37,149 nt of DNA from a virus: IMG/VR virus record IMGVR_UViG_3300021962_000280, positions 1 to 37,149 of that record, one strand, 5' to 3'. The position numbers were made by a program, and so were the translations under genes. This document shows, in pieces, positions 29,666-37,149 of this stretch. Numbering within the stretch: the stretch's first letter is position 1; every line of letters starts with the position of its first letter. The notes below the pieces were generated by a model that had not been told where the DNA came from, made no database searches, and saw only the letters and a list, made by a program, of their open reading frames with translations.

Positions 29666-29980
29666 ATGGACCTTTCTGAACTTAAACAGCAATCAGATGC
29701 GAGCTTTGATATAGCAACTGCAAAAAAGAATGCTCTTGAAAAAGCATTCAGTCAGCAGATACTCGTATATAATCAATCAATATTTTTAGCCAATGCAGAA
29801 ACAATAAATCTTGTGGCTACTCTAAAACAAACTCATAAAACATTTGTTGTATTGGATTCAAATGATAATCCTTGTGTTATTGCTGAACCAGAAGAATTTT
29901 TAACAAAATTAATTGAAAAAAATCAGGAGGTCCTTAATCAGTATCATCATCTGTATGAAACATTTAGAAAGAAAATCTAA
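29666..29980 (+). CDS. Small hypothetical protein, first gene of the modification cluster
   Basis: The protein has 104 residues and is mostly helical, with a short strand section in the middle (TFVVLDSNDNPCVIAEPEEF). The N-terminal half is rich in Lys, Ala and Gln; the C-terminal helix is charged (KLIEKNQEVLNQYHHLYETF). I do not recognise a family. It has no signal peptide, membrane segment or metal motif. The ATG lies directly after the palindrome with no Shine-Dalgarno sequence, and its stop overlaps the next start (TAATG). Its leading position could suit a small regulator or partner protein of the enzymes downstream, which is inference only. Confidence 0.6.
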   Translation: MDLSELKQQSDASFDIATAKKNALEKAFSQQILVYNQSIFLANAETINLVATLKQTHKTFVVLDSNDNPCVIAEPEEFLTKLIEKNQEVLNQYHHLYETFRKKI

Positions 29981-30729
29981 TGAGCACTGGCATTTTGATT
30001 TATTGTTTTGACACTGATAAGATTCCGTATCATCCAACCACAAATTTTTGTATTTCACAAATTAAACGTTATTTAAATTTACCTGTCACAGTAATTACAA
30101 ACAAAAATACACAAAAAAATATTCAAGGAGCTGATTCGTTTGTTATTATAGACAACCAACTCAATAATCGAAGAACTTACAAAGGTGAAACAGTTGACTG
30201 GTATAATCTTGAAAGAGCGTGTGCTTATGACTATTCTCCTTATGATGTAACAATACTACTTGATTCGGATTATTTTGTGTACTCTCAACAATTAAAGCAA
30301 CTTGCAGATACTAGCTATGATTTTTTACTACACAATAAAGTGTATGATTTAACAGGAAGAAATTCTTTTAATTATAGAACTCGTTCGTTGATTCCGTTGG
30401 TGTGGGCAACTGTAGTAATTTTTAAAAAGAATGATCGAGTAAAGAGTATTTTTAGTTTAATTAAACATATTCAGAACAATTATCAACATTATTGCACTCT
30501 TTATAGAATAGATTTTCGTAATTTTAGGAACGATTATGCTTTTGCTATTGCTATGAATCAATTAAATGTTAACAATTTTATTCCTGTTAAGATGGCAATG
30601 TTACCCACAGATACAGATGTTGTAAAAATAGACAGCGACAGTGTTGTTTTTAAATATCAAAATAAAAAAAGCAGTATTACAAAACAGGATGTTCACGTGC
30701 TAAACAAGGAGATACCGTTCAATGTCTAA
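29980..30729 (+). CDS. Glycosyltransferase-like protein 1 (GT-A type, DSD motif)
   Basis: The protein has 249 residues. An N-terminal strand (GILIYCFDTD) and VTVITNKNT are followed by VTILLDSDYFVY, where D95-S-D97 is in the place of the DxD motif that binds the metal and nucleotide sugar in GT-A enzymes. Further strands (VWATVVIFKKND) and NDYAFAIAMNQL fit the acceptor side. It lacks a signal peptide or membrane helix, so it should act in the host cytoplasm. Donor and acceptor are unknown. It is coupled by TAATG to the preceding gene and overlaps the next by eight bases. Confidence 0.62.
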   Translation: MSTGILIYCFDTDKIPYHPTTNFCISQIKRYLNLPVTVITNKNTQKNIQGADSFVIIDNQLNNRRTYKGETVDWYNLERACAYDYSPYDVTILLDSDYFVYSQQLKQLADTSYDFLLHNKVYDLTGRNSFNYRTRSLIPLVWATVVIFKKNDRVKSIFSLIKHIQNNYQHYCTLYRIDFRNFRNDYAFAIAMNQLNVNNFIPVKMAMLPTDTDVVKIDSDSVVFKYQNKKSSITKQDVHVLNKEIPFNV

Positions 30730-31519
30730 AGGATTTCTATGGTTCGCACAGAATAATGACACAACAGATTATGCAGAATTAAGCATTGAATTGGCTCGTT
30801 CAATAAAAAAATATAATAAAGAAAATACAATCTGTGTCGTTACAGATTCTGATACAAAAATAAACAGCGAATACATAGATGTTGTAAAAGTATTAGGAGA
30901 AGACAACAGCAAAGATCAAAAAATAAAATTTTCTAATGAATATAAAGCATTTACACTTTCTCCGTTCACTCATACAATTAAACTAGAAGCAGATATGTTG
31001 TTTACATCATCAACAGATTGGTGGTGGAATTATCTATGTCAGCACAATATGGTATTTTCTATAGATTGTTTTAACTATTTAGACACTGTCGTAAAAGCAA
31101 CTCCTTATAGAAAACTATTTTATAAAAATTTACTATCAAACGTATATAATGGTTTGTTTTATTTTCGTAAGAGCGACATTTCTAAACATTTTTTTGATAT
31201 CTGTAAAACATTAACATTAAACTGGAGTAATGTTAAAGAAGAGTTTTTAAAAAATTGTCATGATGAGTACCCAACCACAGATGTGATATATGCTCTTGCA
31301 AAAAGAATAATAGATCCTACAAATCAAAATCAAATTAATTACCCATGGTTTAAATTTTTACACAATAAACCTGCTATAAACGAAACAGTAGATTCATTAA
31401 ATCATCTTTATCCTATCCAATTAAAAGACAGAATCTACTTAGGTGGACAAAGATTAAACAGACTGTGGCATTATTACGATAAAACAACAACGAAAATATT
31501 AAATGAACGAGCTTTTTAA
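30722..31519 (+). CDS. Glycosyltransferase-like protein 2 (GT-A type)
   Basis: The protein has 265 residues with the same general plan as its neighbour: GFLWFAQNND, an INSEYIDVVKVLG segment, then HTIKLEADMLF, where E89-A-D91 replaces a classical DxD. VYNGLFYFRKSD and EYPTTDVIYALA resemble acceptor-side elements of nucleotide-sugar transferases. The ribosome-binding site AAGGAG is ten bases before the ATG. The changed DxD may mean a different metal use or an inactive enzyme. It overlaps the preceding gene by 8 bases and the next by 17. It probably acts with the other two transferases. Confidence 0.58.
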   Translation: MSKGFLWFAQNNDTTDYAELSIELARSIKKYNKENTICVVTDSDTKINSEYIDVVKVLGEDNSKDQKIKFSNEYKAFTLSPFTHTIKLEADMLFTSSTDWWWNYLCQHNMVFSIDCFNYLDTVVKATPYRKLFYKNLLSNVYNGLFYFRKSDISKHFFDICKTLTLNWSNVKEEFLKNCHDEYPTTDVIYALAKRIIDPTNQNQINYPWFKFLHNKPAINETVDSLNHLYPIQLKDRIYLGGQRLNRLWHYYDKTTTKILNERAF

Positions 31520-31799
31520 AGACATAGTTATACCACAAACAAAAAAAAGACATTTTGTTGAATTTAAAGGAAAAAATATTGAAGTATCTCTACAGAAAAA
31601 ACTGGAGATTTTACGTAACGGAATTGAAAATTATATATTAGAAAACAATGAGTTTGTGTTAAAATCAAAAGTAAAAACACAGAGGACTTACGCTGAATTA
31701 AGGAAAGATAGCAAAGGTTATACTTTTTTAGACAGTGATCCTTATTGGCCAGCTGATATTATAGAGGGAGGTTATACGTGGCAAACACCGTCCGAGTAA
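31503..31799 (+). CDS. Small hypothetical protein between glycosyltransferases
   Basis: The protein has 98 residues, basic and Lys/Glu-rich in its first 70 (FVEFKGKNIEVSLQKKLEIL), then a distinct short tail rich in Asp and aromatics (DSDPYWPADIIEGGYTWQTP). I recognise no family. It overlaps the genes on both sides (17 and 22 bases), so it is translated as part of the cluster. No clear Shine-Dalgarno sequence is seen. It could be an accessory subunit. It could also, more speculatively, be a peptide substrate of the radical SAM enzymes, since it has a charged front part and an unusual tail; nothing seen proves this. Confidence 0.58.
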   Translation: MNELFKDIVIPQTKKRHFVEFKGKNIEVSLQKKLEILRNGIENYILENNEFVLKSKVKTQRTYAELRKDSKGYTFLDSDPYWPADIIEGGYTWQTPSE

Positions 31800-32677
31800 C
31801 AGATTTAGATTTTGTATTCATATCGTTTCGTGAGCCCAACAAGGAATACAATTATGCTGATCTACTGAATAAAGTGCCTTGGGCCAAACGTGTGGATGGT
31901 GTTGTGGGATTTGATTCAGCACACAAAGCCGCGGCTGAAATAGCAGAAACAGATTTCTTTATCAGCATAGACGGAGATAATATTTTAGATCCAACGTTTC
32001 TTTTACAAACATTAGATTTTTCTTTGACCAATCCTCAGGCAGTGCATAGATGGCGTGCTAGAAATTCCGTTAATGGATTGATATATGGTAATGGGGGTAT
32101 TGTGGGTTGGCCTCGTAAAACTTGTCTTGAAATGAAAACACACGAAAACGCAGACACAACAGAAAATGAGATAGACTTTTGTTGGGGAGTAGCACACGAG
32201 AATCTACACAATGTCTATTCAGACACAGTTATAAATCATTCTCCAGAACAGGCATTCGTTGCAGGATTCAGAGAAGGTGTAAAAATGAGTCTCGATCGTG
32301 GAAAGATAATACCTGCGGCTGAATTTGCAGAAAACATATATCTACCTAATCTTCGAGTATTGACCACGTGGATGAGTGTGGGTGCGGATGTTGAAAACGG
32401 AGAGTATGCTTTATTGGGTGCAAGAATGGGGTGTTGGTATACCACAGTGAAAGATATAGAACTAACCAGAGTTAGAGATTTAGATTTTATAAGTGAAATT
32501 TATTTTAACAGAGTAGCAAACATTCGAGAAACTATTGAAACTTATGGTAATTCTCTGCGTCAACGATTGGGCATACCTGTTGCTGACCTAGATGCAGATG
32601 AAAGTCGTTTCTTCAAGTTCTGTCAACCACAATGGATCAACAAGGGAGTGCAAGATCGTGAACAAAAGTCATTATAA
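31778..32677 (+). CDS. Glycosyltransferase-like protein 3 (DGD motif)
   Basis: The protein has 299 residues. It starts with GTG at 31778, supported by AGGGAGG about seven bases upstream. LDFVFISFREPN and RVDGVVGFDSAHKAAAEIA lead to TDFFISIDGDNILDPTF, where D65-G-D67 is a good DxD metal/nucleotide-sugar motif. GNGGIVGWPRKTCLEM and FCWGVAHENLHNVYSDTVIN are plausible acceptor-side elements. It has no membrane segment or signal peptide. Its last 20 bases overlap the first radical SAM gene, which links sugar transfer and radical chemistry in one operon. The family number is not assignable by eye. Confidence 0.65.
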   Translation: MANTVRVTDLDFVFISFREPNKEYNYADLLNKVPWAKRVDGVVGFDSAHKAAAEIAETDFFISIDGDNILDPTFLLQTLDFSLTNPQAVHRWRARNSVNGLIYGNGGIVGWPRKTCLEMKTHENADTTENEIDFCWGVAHENLHNVYSDTVINHSPEQAFVAGFREGVKMSLDRGKIIPAAEFAENIYLPNLRVLTTWMSVGADVENGEYALLGARMGCWYTTVKDIELTRVRDLDFISEIYFNRVANIRETIETYGNSLRQRLGIPVADLDADESRFFKFCQPQWINKGVQDREQKSL

Positions 32678-34025
32678 GACACAGGCTGATGAAGCAAAAG
32701 ACAAATTAGACTCAGTGTCTCCCACAATGTGTCTGGCCAAATGGAATCAGGTATCACTGCATCTGCCCACAGGACTGACAAACTCTTGCTATCATCCACC
32801 TCTGCACGAAATAGATGCAGAAGCATTGGAACACAATCCAGCCGCTCTGCACAATACTGATGAAAAAATACAGCAAAGGCAACAGATGATTGAGGGCAAA
32901 AGACCTCCGGGCTGTTCCTACTGCTGGCGTATGGAAGACACTGGAGAGATGTCAGATCGTCACTATCGGTCAGGTGAGCCTTGGGCTATGCAGGATTTTG
33001 ACACAATTCGTAACAATCCATTCAACCCAAAACATCCACCTCGTTATGTGGAAGTGAATTTCAACAATGCCTGCAACTTCAAATGCTCGTATTGTTCACC
33101 ACAGTTCTCCACTGCCTGGGCACAAGAGATAGATCGCTATGCTGAATATCCCACAGAACCACCTCACAACGCTCCTGAGCATTTTGAAGGCAGAAGAAGA
33201 CCTATACCAAACAGAGAACACAATCCCTATGTGGAAGCATTCTGGCGTTGGTGGCCAGAATTATACCCACACCTCAAACAGTTTCGTATGACCGGTGGCG
33301 AACCTATGATGGATAAAAATACCTATCGAGTATTTGATTATGTGCTGGGTAATCCTAAACAGGATCTACACCTAAATGTAACCAGTAATATGTGTCCACC
33401 AGACGACAAGTTAAAAAATCGTTATTTTGATATGGTCAAAAAGATGTGTATTGAAGAAAAGATAGAACATTTCATGCAGTTCGTATCAGTGGATTCACAC
33501 GGTTCACAGGCAGAATACATACGTCATGGATTAAATTACAACAAATTAATGGACAATGTAGACGAATTCTTGTCACGCATACCAGGTCGTAATTCTGTGT
33601 CCTTTATTATTACATACAATAATCTAAGTGTTACATCTTTAGAACCTTTATTGAAAGACATACAAGCATTGCGAAGCAAACACAGTCATACCTATCAGCG
33701 AGTATGGTTTGATATTCCTCTACTGCGTCAACCCGCTTGGCAACAGATAACACTGTTACCAGAAGCGTATCAGCAAATACATCGCAATAATATAGAATGG
33801 ATGTCTGCGAATTCTGGAGAGGACAATTACACTCAATTCAAAGACTTTGAGATTCAAAAAATGCAACGCAATCTTGCCTATTGGCAAAAAAATTACGCTG
33901 ACGATAAAACGCAAAAAAAGAACTTTTACGCATTTTTTAACGAACACGATCGCAGACGCGGAACAAGTTTCTTAAAAACGTTTCCAGAAATGGCAGAGTT
34001 TTGGGAAGAATGTAAAAACATATGA
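32658..34025 (+). CDS. Radical SAM protein 1 with N-terminal SPASM-like cysteine module
   Basis: From GTG 32658 the product has 455 residues. GGGAG nine bases upstream supports this start; an ATG at 32592 would add 22 residues (MQMKVVSSSSV...) that only mirror the overlapping upstream gene in another frame. The core has C139-x3-C143-x2-C146 (CNFKCSYC) for the SAM-bound [4Fe-4S] cluster and GGEP at 213-216. Before the core lie C25, C44, C86 and C89 (PGCSYCW), a likely auxiliary Fe-S site. The enzyme would split S-adenosylmethionine to a 5'-deoxyadenosyl radical and modify an unknown substrate. It is closely related in layout to the next protein (shared CLAKW/CGAKW, HPP, NPYVEAFxRWW). The stop overlaps the next ATG (ATGA). 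Confidence 0.88.
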   Translation: MNKSHYKTQADEAKDKLDSVSPTMCLAKWNQVSLHLPTGLTNSCYHPPLHEIDAEALEHNPAALHNTDEKIQQRQQMIEGKRPPGCSYCWRMEDTGEMSDRHYRSGEPWAMQDFDTIRNNPFNPKHPPRYVEVNFNNACNFKCSYCSPQFSTAWAQEIDRYAEYPTEPPHNAPEHFEGRRRPIPNREHNPYVEAFWRWWPELYPHLKQFRMTGGEPMMDKNTYRVFDYVLGNPKQDLHLNVTSNMCPPDDKLKNRYFDMVKKMCIEEKIEHFMQFVSVDSHGSQAEYIRHGLNYNKLMDNVDEFLSRIPGRNSVSFIITYNNLSVTSLEPLLKDIQALRSKHSHTYQRVWFDIPLLRQPAWQQITLLPEAYQQIHRNNIEWMSANSGEDNYTQFKDFEIQKMQRNLAYWQKNYADDKTQKKNFYAFFNEHDRRRGTSFLKTFPEMAEFWEECKNI

Positions 34026-35368
34026 AGGATATAGATTATAAAAAACAGATATTAGATTCTTTATCTCCTTCTTTCTGTGGAGCCAAATGGTACAATGCCA
34101 CTATATGGTTAGGGTCGGGTATGACCACGAGCTGTCATCATCCCCCAGCTCACAAGATAGATATAGACAAAGTTCAACTCAATCCAAAACTGCTACATAA
34201 CACCCCTGAGAAGAAACACGACAGAGCATTAATGGTATCTGGAGAGAGACCGAAGGGTTGCGAATACTGTTGGAAGATTGAAGATATGGGTAGAGAGGCA
34301 GTTAGTGATAGAGTTTATAAGAGTAAAATTTACAAAACAGAGGATTTACATCTTGCTAAGAATACTCCCATAACAGAAGATGTGAATTTAAAGACACTAG
34401 AAATTGCGTTTGACAGGACCTGCAACTTCGCTTGTTCGTATTGCAATCCTGCATTCTCAACCACGTGGGTGAGGGATATCAAACAGAAGGGTCCATACCA
34501 GAATTTGATATCAGATGGTAGAAACCATTTCACTCACCCACACGATGGAGCACAGTTATACAAACAGGATGAAACCAATCCCTACGTGGAAGCATTTTTC
34601 CGATGGTGGGAGTCGGATCTACATAATACTTTAGAGGAATTGAGGATCACAGGAGGAGAACCTATGATGAGTCCGCACCTATGGAGATTGTTGGACTGGT
34701 TTGAGACAGAAAAACATCGAGCGAATCCCTCAATGCGATTAGCAATTAATTCTAATCTTGTGCCTAAACCAGAACTGTTCTCTAAATTTATTGAGAAATG
34801 TAAAAACGTGCCCAACCTACACATATACACCTCCAACGAGGCCACGTTTGACCAGTCAGACTACATTCGTGACGGTATGCGTTTTTCAGAATGGTATATG
34901 AACTTTGCGAATGTGATCAATCAATTGAAACCTGCAGGTGTCCATAATATGTGTACAGTGAATGCACTGTGTTTGGAATCATTGCCAGAATTCTTAGACA
35001 AGATAGTGGAGAACAAAATTAATTCTAAAAGGGTGTACGGCGTGGATGTCAATTTTACACTTAACATTCTACGTTTTCCGTCATTTCAATCACCACTGGT
35101 ACTGCCAGATGAGTTGAGAACGAAATTTAAAGACAATCTTAACAACTGGTTAGATCGACAGATAGAACATCTAGAGCCTATGGAAGTGGCACACACTCAG
35201 CGATTGATAGATTATTTAGATGTGGTAAAAACACCGCATTCTGAAGCATTTGATTTACCAAGATTGAGATCAGACTTCAAGAATTTTTATAAACAATACG
35301 ATGAGAGACGAGGCAAAGACTTTGCTAAAACTTTCCCAACAATAGGAGCGTGGTATAGTGGCTTATGA
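34022..35368 (+). CDS. Radical SAM protein 2 with N-terminal SPASM-like cysteine module
   Basis: The protein has 448 residues. CNFACSYC gives C134, C138 and C141; GGEP is at 211-214. The N-terminal cysteines C19, C38, C80 and C83 have the same spacing as in protein 1 (x18, x41, x2). Shared motifs with protein 1 include CHHPPAHKID, GCEYCWKIED, NPYVEAFFRWW, RITGGEPMM and a C-terminal DERRGKDFAKTFP. It is therefore a tandem paralogue, diverged enough to act on a different step or partner. The start overlaps the previous stop by four bases, typical of translational coupling. Confidence 0.88.
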   Translation: MKDIDYKKQILDSLSPSFCGAKWYNATIWLGSGMTTSCHHPPAHKIDIDKVQLNPKLLHNTPEKKHDRALMVSGERPKGCEYCWKIEDMGREAVSDRVYKSKIYKTEDLHLAKNTPITEDVNLKTLEIAFDRTCNFACSYCNPAFSTTWVRDIKQKGPYQNLISDGRNHFTHPHDGAQLYKQDETNPYVEAFFRWWESDLHNTLEELRITGGEPMMSPHLWRLLDWFETEKHRANPSMRLAINSNLVPKPELFSKFIEKCKNVPNLHIYTSNEATFDQSDYIRDGMRFSEWYMNFANVINQLKPAGVHNMCTVNALCLESLPEFLDKIVENKINSKRVYGVDVNFTLNILRFPSFQSPLVLPDELRTKFKDNLNNWLDRQIEHLEPMEVAHTQRLIDYLDVVKTPHSEAFDLPRLRSDFKNFYKQYDERRGKDFAKTFPTIGAWYSGL

Positions 35369-36650
35369 ATACGGGGCTAAAGAGCCTGAAAAATTAAAGA
35401 TAAAAGATATGACTCCTCGCGAAAAGGAGTTGTTGATAGACAGCGAATCATTTTGTATGTTGCCGTGGATGCACCTCCACGCATATCCAGACGGTCGGGC
35501 ATATCCTTGTTGTTTTGCATTTGATCCCTATCCTGTAGGAGACTTAAACAAACAGAGTTTGAAAGAAGTATTCAACGGCGATAAGATGAAGCAGATACGG
35601 GTAAGAATGATGAACAATCAAAAATCACGCGAATGTATAAAATGTTATGATCAGGAAAAGGCTGGATTTTTTTCACTGCGTTTGAGTTCTAACAAACATT
35701 TTGGTCATAACATTCCTTTAGTGGAAAATACAACACCTGATGGGGAAGCAGATTTTATGATCAAATATTGGGACATACGATTTTCAAATCTATGTAATAT
35801 GGCCTGCCGTAGTTGCGGAACCTGGTTCTCTTCCAATTGGTACGAAGATCATAAAAAACTAACCGGCCAGCCACCTCCACACGCTAAGATAATGAAGGTA
35901 GGGAGAAGCACCAACGATATGTGGGAGCAGATGTTGGAATCATTTGATCATGCTGAGCAATTTTATTTTGCTGGAGGCGAACCTATCATAATGGAAGAAC
36001 ATTATAGGATTTTGAAAGAACTTGATCGACGTAAAATGTATCACGTTCGACTGATTTATAACACTAATTTCAGTAAAACAACATTCAAAGATATTGATGT
36101 ATTTGAGTTATGGAATAAATTTGATTCGGTATCAGTCGGCGCAAGTTTAGACGCAGAAGGTGCACGTGGAGAATTGATGCGTAAAGGCACGGTATGGGAA
36201 GAAACGATTGCAAATAGAAAGAGAATGATGGAAGTTTGTCCACAAGTGGATTTCTATATATCATCAACTGTTGGACTTATAAACAGTTTGCACGTCACAG
36301 ATTTTCACAGAAGTTGGGTGGAACAGGGTCTGATCAAACCACAGGATTTTAATTTCAATCTGTTGCAACATCCTACGTGGCAAAGAATGGACATACTTCC
36401 TCCTGAACACAAGCAGAGGGTAAAGGAAAAATATGATGAGCATATCAAATGGTTGAAAAGCCAAGATTCTTTGACACGAGCAACTAAAGGATACGAATCA
36501 GCACTAAATTGGATGTTCCAAACCAATAATCAACAACATCTAGAGTTGTTTTTCACACAGACACGGAAGTACGATGCCATTCGCAATGAAAACATATTGG
36601 AAGTATTTCCAGAATGGAAAGAACTGTTTGACAAATATGAAAAGAATTAA
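35358..36650 (+). CDS. Radical SAM protein 3 with N-terminal SPASM-like domain
   Basis: The protein has 430 residues. It starts with GTG at 35358, supported by AGGAG nine bases upstream, and overlaps the previous gene by 11 bases. CNMACRSCG gives C146, C150 and C153; FAGGEPI gives GGEP at 206-209. The N-terminus has the familiar SPASM-type look: C33 in FCMLPWMHLHAYPDG, then AYPCC (C51, C52), GDLNKQSLKEVFNGDKM, and C93/C96 in ECIKCYDQEKAG. In classical SPASM enzymes this domain lies after the radical core; here it lies before. It belongs to a second sub-type with protein 4 (FCMxPW, CC, CGxxxSSxW). The substrate is unknown. Confidence 0.88.
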   Translation: MAYEYGAKEPEKLKIKDMTPREKELLIDSESFCMLPWMHLHAYPDGRAYPCCFAFDPYPVGDLNKQSLKEVFNGDKMKQIRVRMMNNQKSRECIKCYDQEKAGFFSLRLSSNKHFGHNIPLVENTTPDGEADFMIKYWDIRFSNLCNMACRSCGTWFSSNWYEDHKKLTGQPPPHAKIMKVGRSTNDMWEQMLESFDHAEQFYFAGGEPIIMEEHYRILKELDRRKMYHVRLIYNTNFSKTTFKDIDVFELWNKFDSVSVGASLDAEGARGELMRKGTVWEETIANRKRMMEVCPQVDFYISSTVGLINSLHVTDFHRSWVEQGLIKPQDFNFNLLQHPTWQRMDILPPEHKQRVKEKYDEHIKWLKSQDSLTRATKGYESALNWMFQTNNQQHLELFFTQTRKYDAIRNENILEVFPEWKELFDKYEKN

Positions 36651-37149
36651 ACCCAAAGAAGGCAACCAAACATTCTGTATGGCACCGTGGACACACACTT
36701 ATTTGTCTCCACAGACCGAGAGGAGGATGTGCTGTGCTTCGAGAGAACCTGCCCAAAGTTTTAAGCAATACATTGACAGAGAGGGAGATCTAAAGCAGTA
36801 TCAGCCAGAAACACTGGAACAGCACTGGAACAACGAGCATATGAAGAGCGTGAGACGAAGGATGATGGCAGGAGAAACGCTTCCAGAATGTCAGGTATGT
36901 AATGATAAACTGCTCAACACGGATGTATATAGAAGTTATTTTAACAATCTGTTCGGTCACAAAATAGATGAAGCATACGAAAGCACAGATGACACAGGCC
37001 ACACAGAAATGAAAACTGTGAGCTTTGATTATCGTTTTAATAATCTCTGTAATTTTAAATGTCGCCAATGCGGCGATATGTTATCCAGCAGTTGGGAAGC
37101 AGAGCAAAGAAATAACGATATGTGGTCACCAGAGCGTCAACCTTGGATG
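36637..37149 (+). CDS. Radical SAM protein 4 with N-terminal SPASM-like domain (3' end outside window)
   Basis: The frame is open from ATG 36637 to the window end (171 codons, no stop), so the gene continues beyond. It overlaps the previous gene by 14 bases. FCMAPWTHTYLSPQTERRMC gives C14 and C32/C33; CQVCND gives C85/C88; CNFKCRQCG gives C138, C142 and C145. The layout and the FCMAPW and CGDMLSSSW motifs match protein 3. The GGEP and C-terminal parts are not in view. It shows that the radical SAM series has at least four members and may continue downstream. No strong Shine-Dalgarno sequence is seen, so it probably relies on coupling to the preceding gene. Confidence 0.82.
   Translation, partial: MKRIKPKEGNQTFCMAPWTHTYLSPQTERRMCCASREPAQSFKQYIDREGDLKQYQPETLEQHWNNEHMKSVRRRMMAGETLPECQVCNDKLLNTDVYRSYFNNLFGHKIDEAYESTDDTGHTEMKTVSFDYRFNNLCNFKCRQCGDMLSSSWEAEQRNNDMWSPERQPWM

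Noticed and set aside
32592-32657. ATG start 22 codons upstream of radical SAM protein 1
   Set aside because: The extra residues match no relative, overlap the preceding gene deeply, and the GTG at 32658 has a clear GGGAG nine bases upstream.
32658-37149. Radical SAM genes as QueE, anaerobic ribonucleotide reductase activase or other common phage enzymes
   Set aside because: Those are single, shorter proteins without the N-terminal four-cysteine module; these are 430-455 residues and occur in series.

Overview
The window is a contiguous late-gene segment of an AT-rich, T4-like contractile-tailed phage (myovirus). All genes are on the + strand and are packed with overlapping stops and starts. 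No integrase, tRNA, rRNA, CRISPR array or host gene is visible. The extended baseplate wedge genes, repeated tail-fibre paralogues, glycosyltransferases and tandem radical SAM genes resemble marine T4-like phages (pelagiphage and cyanophage relatives). The host cannot be named from sequence alone. No stretch longer than about 50 bases lacks a gene.

Region 1 (1-19940) is the baseplate. It holds the C-terminal end of a hub protein, a gp5-like central spike that ends in a self-cleaving S74 chaperone, a gp25-like wedge protein, an enlarged gp6-like wedge protein, and a 4205-residue multidomain protein in the position of T4 gp7. That protein carries a cupredoxin-like copper-site motif, a seven-repeat FG-GAP-type propeller, and many carbohydrate-binding-like or adhesin-like repeats. 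A perfect T4 late-promoter string (TATAAATA) sits in the only real gap, before the gp6-like gene.

Region 2 (19927-29617) is the tail-fibre and adhesin module. It has a small structural protein, three tail-fibre paralogues that share an N-terminal domain, a glycine-rich adhesin with a C-terminal Hint autoprocessing domain, two tiny paralogous proteins not previously called, and one further structural protein. Three enzyme genes are inserted in this module: an aspartyl/asparaginyl hydroxylase-like 2OG oxygenase, a short-chain dehydrogenase and a GNAT-like protein.

Region 3 (29641-37149) begins at a near-perfect palindrome that contains an extended -10 promoter lying directly against a start codon. 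From there an unbroken run encodes two small unknown proteins, three glycosyltransferase-like proteins, and at least four radical SAM proteins. All four radical SAM proteins have the same unusual order: a four-cysteine SPASM-like module first, then the CxxxCxxC core about 50 residues later. The fourth runs off the window end. I infer a modification pathway (glycan or peptide, on virion or host) under control separate from the late structural genes. This is the best candidate here for an undescribed system.
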